Shown here in pieces: positions 6,812-7,674 of a DNA stretch of 7,674 bases. The DNA is taken from the NCBI GenBank assembly GCA_002480345.1, contig DLBY01000143.1, positions 29,611 through 37,284 of the forward strand, given 5' to 3'. The stretch comes from Phycisphaerales bacterium UBA7812. GTDB taxonomy: Bacteria; Planctomycetota; Phycisphaerae; Phycisphaerales; UBA1924. The position numbers and the translations under genes are program-made. Below the pieces are notes generated by a model that saw nothing but the letters and a program-made list of their open reading frames with translations, was not told the origin of the DNA and did not search any database. Each line of letters begins with the position of its first letter. Positions within the stretch are counted from its first letter, which is position 1.

Positions 6812-7674
6812 ATGGACCCCCTGCACCCCACCGAGGAATACTACCGGAACATCACGCGCCGGCAGTTCTTCGATGTCTCGGCGCGGACGATGAGCGCCGC
6901 GATGGGCGCGATGGGGATCGCCGGTCTCGCGGGCGCCGCGGAGAAGATCGCCGGCACGCAACCCGGGGTTTCGCTGCCGAGCCAGCCCCACTTCCGCCCC
7001 AAGGCGAAGCGCGTGATCTACATGCACATGTCGGGCGCGCCGAGCCAGATCGACCTGTTCGACTACAAGCCGGCGCTGCGGGAGCGGTTCGATCAGGACC
7101 TCCCCGAATCGATCAGGCAGGGCCAGCGCCTCACCACGATGACCAGCGGGCAGAACCGCTTCCCCGTCGCGCCCTCGATCTTCCGCTTCTCGCGGTACCC
7201 CAACAACCAGGACGGCGCCTGGGTCAGCGAACTGATGCCCCACACCGGGTCGATCGCGAAGGAACTCTGCTTCATCAAGTCGATGCACACCGACGCGATC
7301 AACCACGAGCCCGGGATCACCTTCTTCCAGACCGGCAGCCAGCAGCCGGGAAGGGCCTCGTTCGGCGCGTGGACCAGCTACGGACTGGGCAGCGGAAACG
7401 CGAACCTGCCCTCCTTCGTCGTGCTCATCACGCAGGGCTTCGGCAACATGCAGGCCCTCTCCGCCCGCTTCTGGGGCTCGGGCTTCCTCCCCAGCGAGCA
7501 CCAGGGCGTCCACCTCCGCAGCGGCAGCGAACCGGTGCTCTACCTCAAGGACCAGCCCGGCATCGACCGGGCCGACCGACGACGCATGCTCGACGCCCTC
7601 GCGGAACTGAACGAGGCACACCGCGTCCGCACGCTCGACCCCGAGATCGACACCCGCATCGCCCAGTACGAGAT
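6812..7674 (+). CDS. DUF1501 family protein with Tat signal, truncated by window end
   Basis: The first 287 codons of a DUF1501 protein are present; family members are usually about 420-500 residues, so over half is visible. The start is supported by AGGAG 8 nt upstream. The N-terminus has a twin-arginine signature, T15-R16-R17-Q-F-F, followed by an Ala/Gly/Met-rich hydrophobic stretch (about 27-45), so Tat export of a folded protein is expected. Family landmarks are HMSGAPSQIDLFDYKP (72-87) and HTDAINHEPG (159-168); the latter's His, Asp and Asn residues fit a metal-site role. DUF1501 is related to the alkaline-phosphatase-like superfamily, but no activity is established for this branch. The frame has no stop up to the window edge. 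The tight 5-bp spacing to the PSCyt gene, the usual partner in PVC genomes, suggests that the two products act together. Confidence 0.92.
   Translation, partial: MDPLHPTEEYYRNITRRQFFDVSARTMSAAMGAMGIAGLAGAAEKIAGTQPGVSLPSQPHFRPKAKRVIYMHMSGAPSQIDLFDYKPALRERFDQDLPESIRQGQRLTTMTSGQNRFPVAPSIFRFSRYPNNQDGAWVSELMPHTGSIAKELCFIKSMHTDAINHEPGITFFQTGSQQPGRASFGAWTSYGLGSGNANLPSFVVLITQGFGNMQALSARFWGSGFLPSEHQGVHLRSGSEPVLYLKDQPGIDRADRRRMLDALAELNEAHRVRTLDPEIDTRIAQYE

Noticed and set aside
6782..7621. Minus-strand open frame (279 codons) antisense to the DUF1501 gene
   Set aside because: The plus strand carries clear DUF1501 motifs, a Tat signal and a ribosome binding site; the antisense frame has none of these.

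Overview
The window is strongly G+C-rich DNA. Its coding content is typical of the Planctomycetes-Verrucomicrobia (PVC) bacteria. The three recognisable proteins belong to families greatly expanded in that superphylum and uncommon elsewhere: a Pirellula/Verrucomicrobium-type dehydrogenase with a C-terminal heme domain, a PSCyt1-PSCyt2-PSD1 (DUF1549/DUF1553) protein, and a DUF1501 protein. A planctomycete is the best guess, possibly of the Phycisphaerae because of the base composition. That class-level guess is inference only.

Layout: (i) 1-88, minus strand, the first 29 codons of a divergent gene encoding a signal peptide; its function is not readable. (ii) 89-304, a divergent intergenic region with a weak minus-strand promoter candidate and a -10-like element only 6 nt before the start of the plus-strand gene. 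(iii) 305-2896, a secreted beta-propeller / HEAT-like / cytochrome c fusion protein. (iv) 2897-3125, a 229-nt gap with a small hairpin, a good promoter candidate, and a dyad over the predicted transcription start. (v) 3126-6806, a 1226-residue protein with two CxxCH motifs and a large beta-rich centre. (vi) 6812-7674, a DUF1501 protein with a twin-arginine signal, cut by the window end. Genes (v) and (vi) are 5 bp apart, and the ribosome binding site of (vi) overlaps the end of (v), so they form an operon. Gene (iii) probably has its own transcript, with possible read-through.

Together these encode a cell-envelope set with up to three c-type heme sites: one in the dehydrogenase and two in the PSCyt protein. 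DUF1549/DUF1553 proteins paired with DUF1501 proteins are a recurrent PVC gene pair whose biochemical role is not established. The sugar-dehydrogenase-like propeller and the carbohydrate-binding-like central domains point toward oxidation or handling of a sugar or polysaccharide outside the cytoplasm, but that is inference. I see no mobile element, CRISPR array, tRNA, rRNA or known riboswitch. The long antisense open frames are by-products of high G+C coding sequence.
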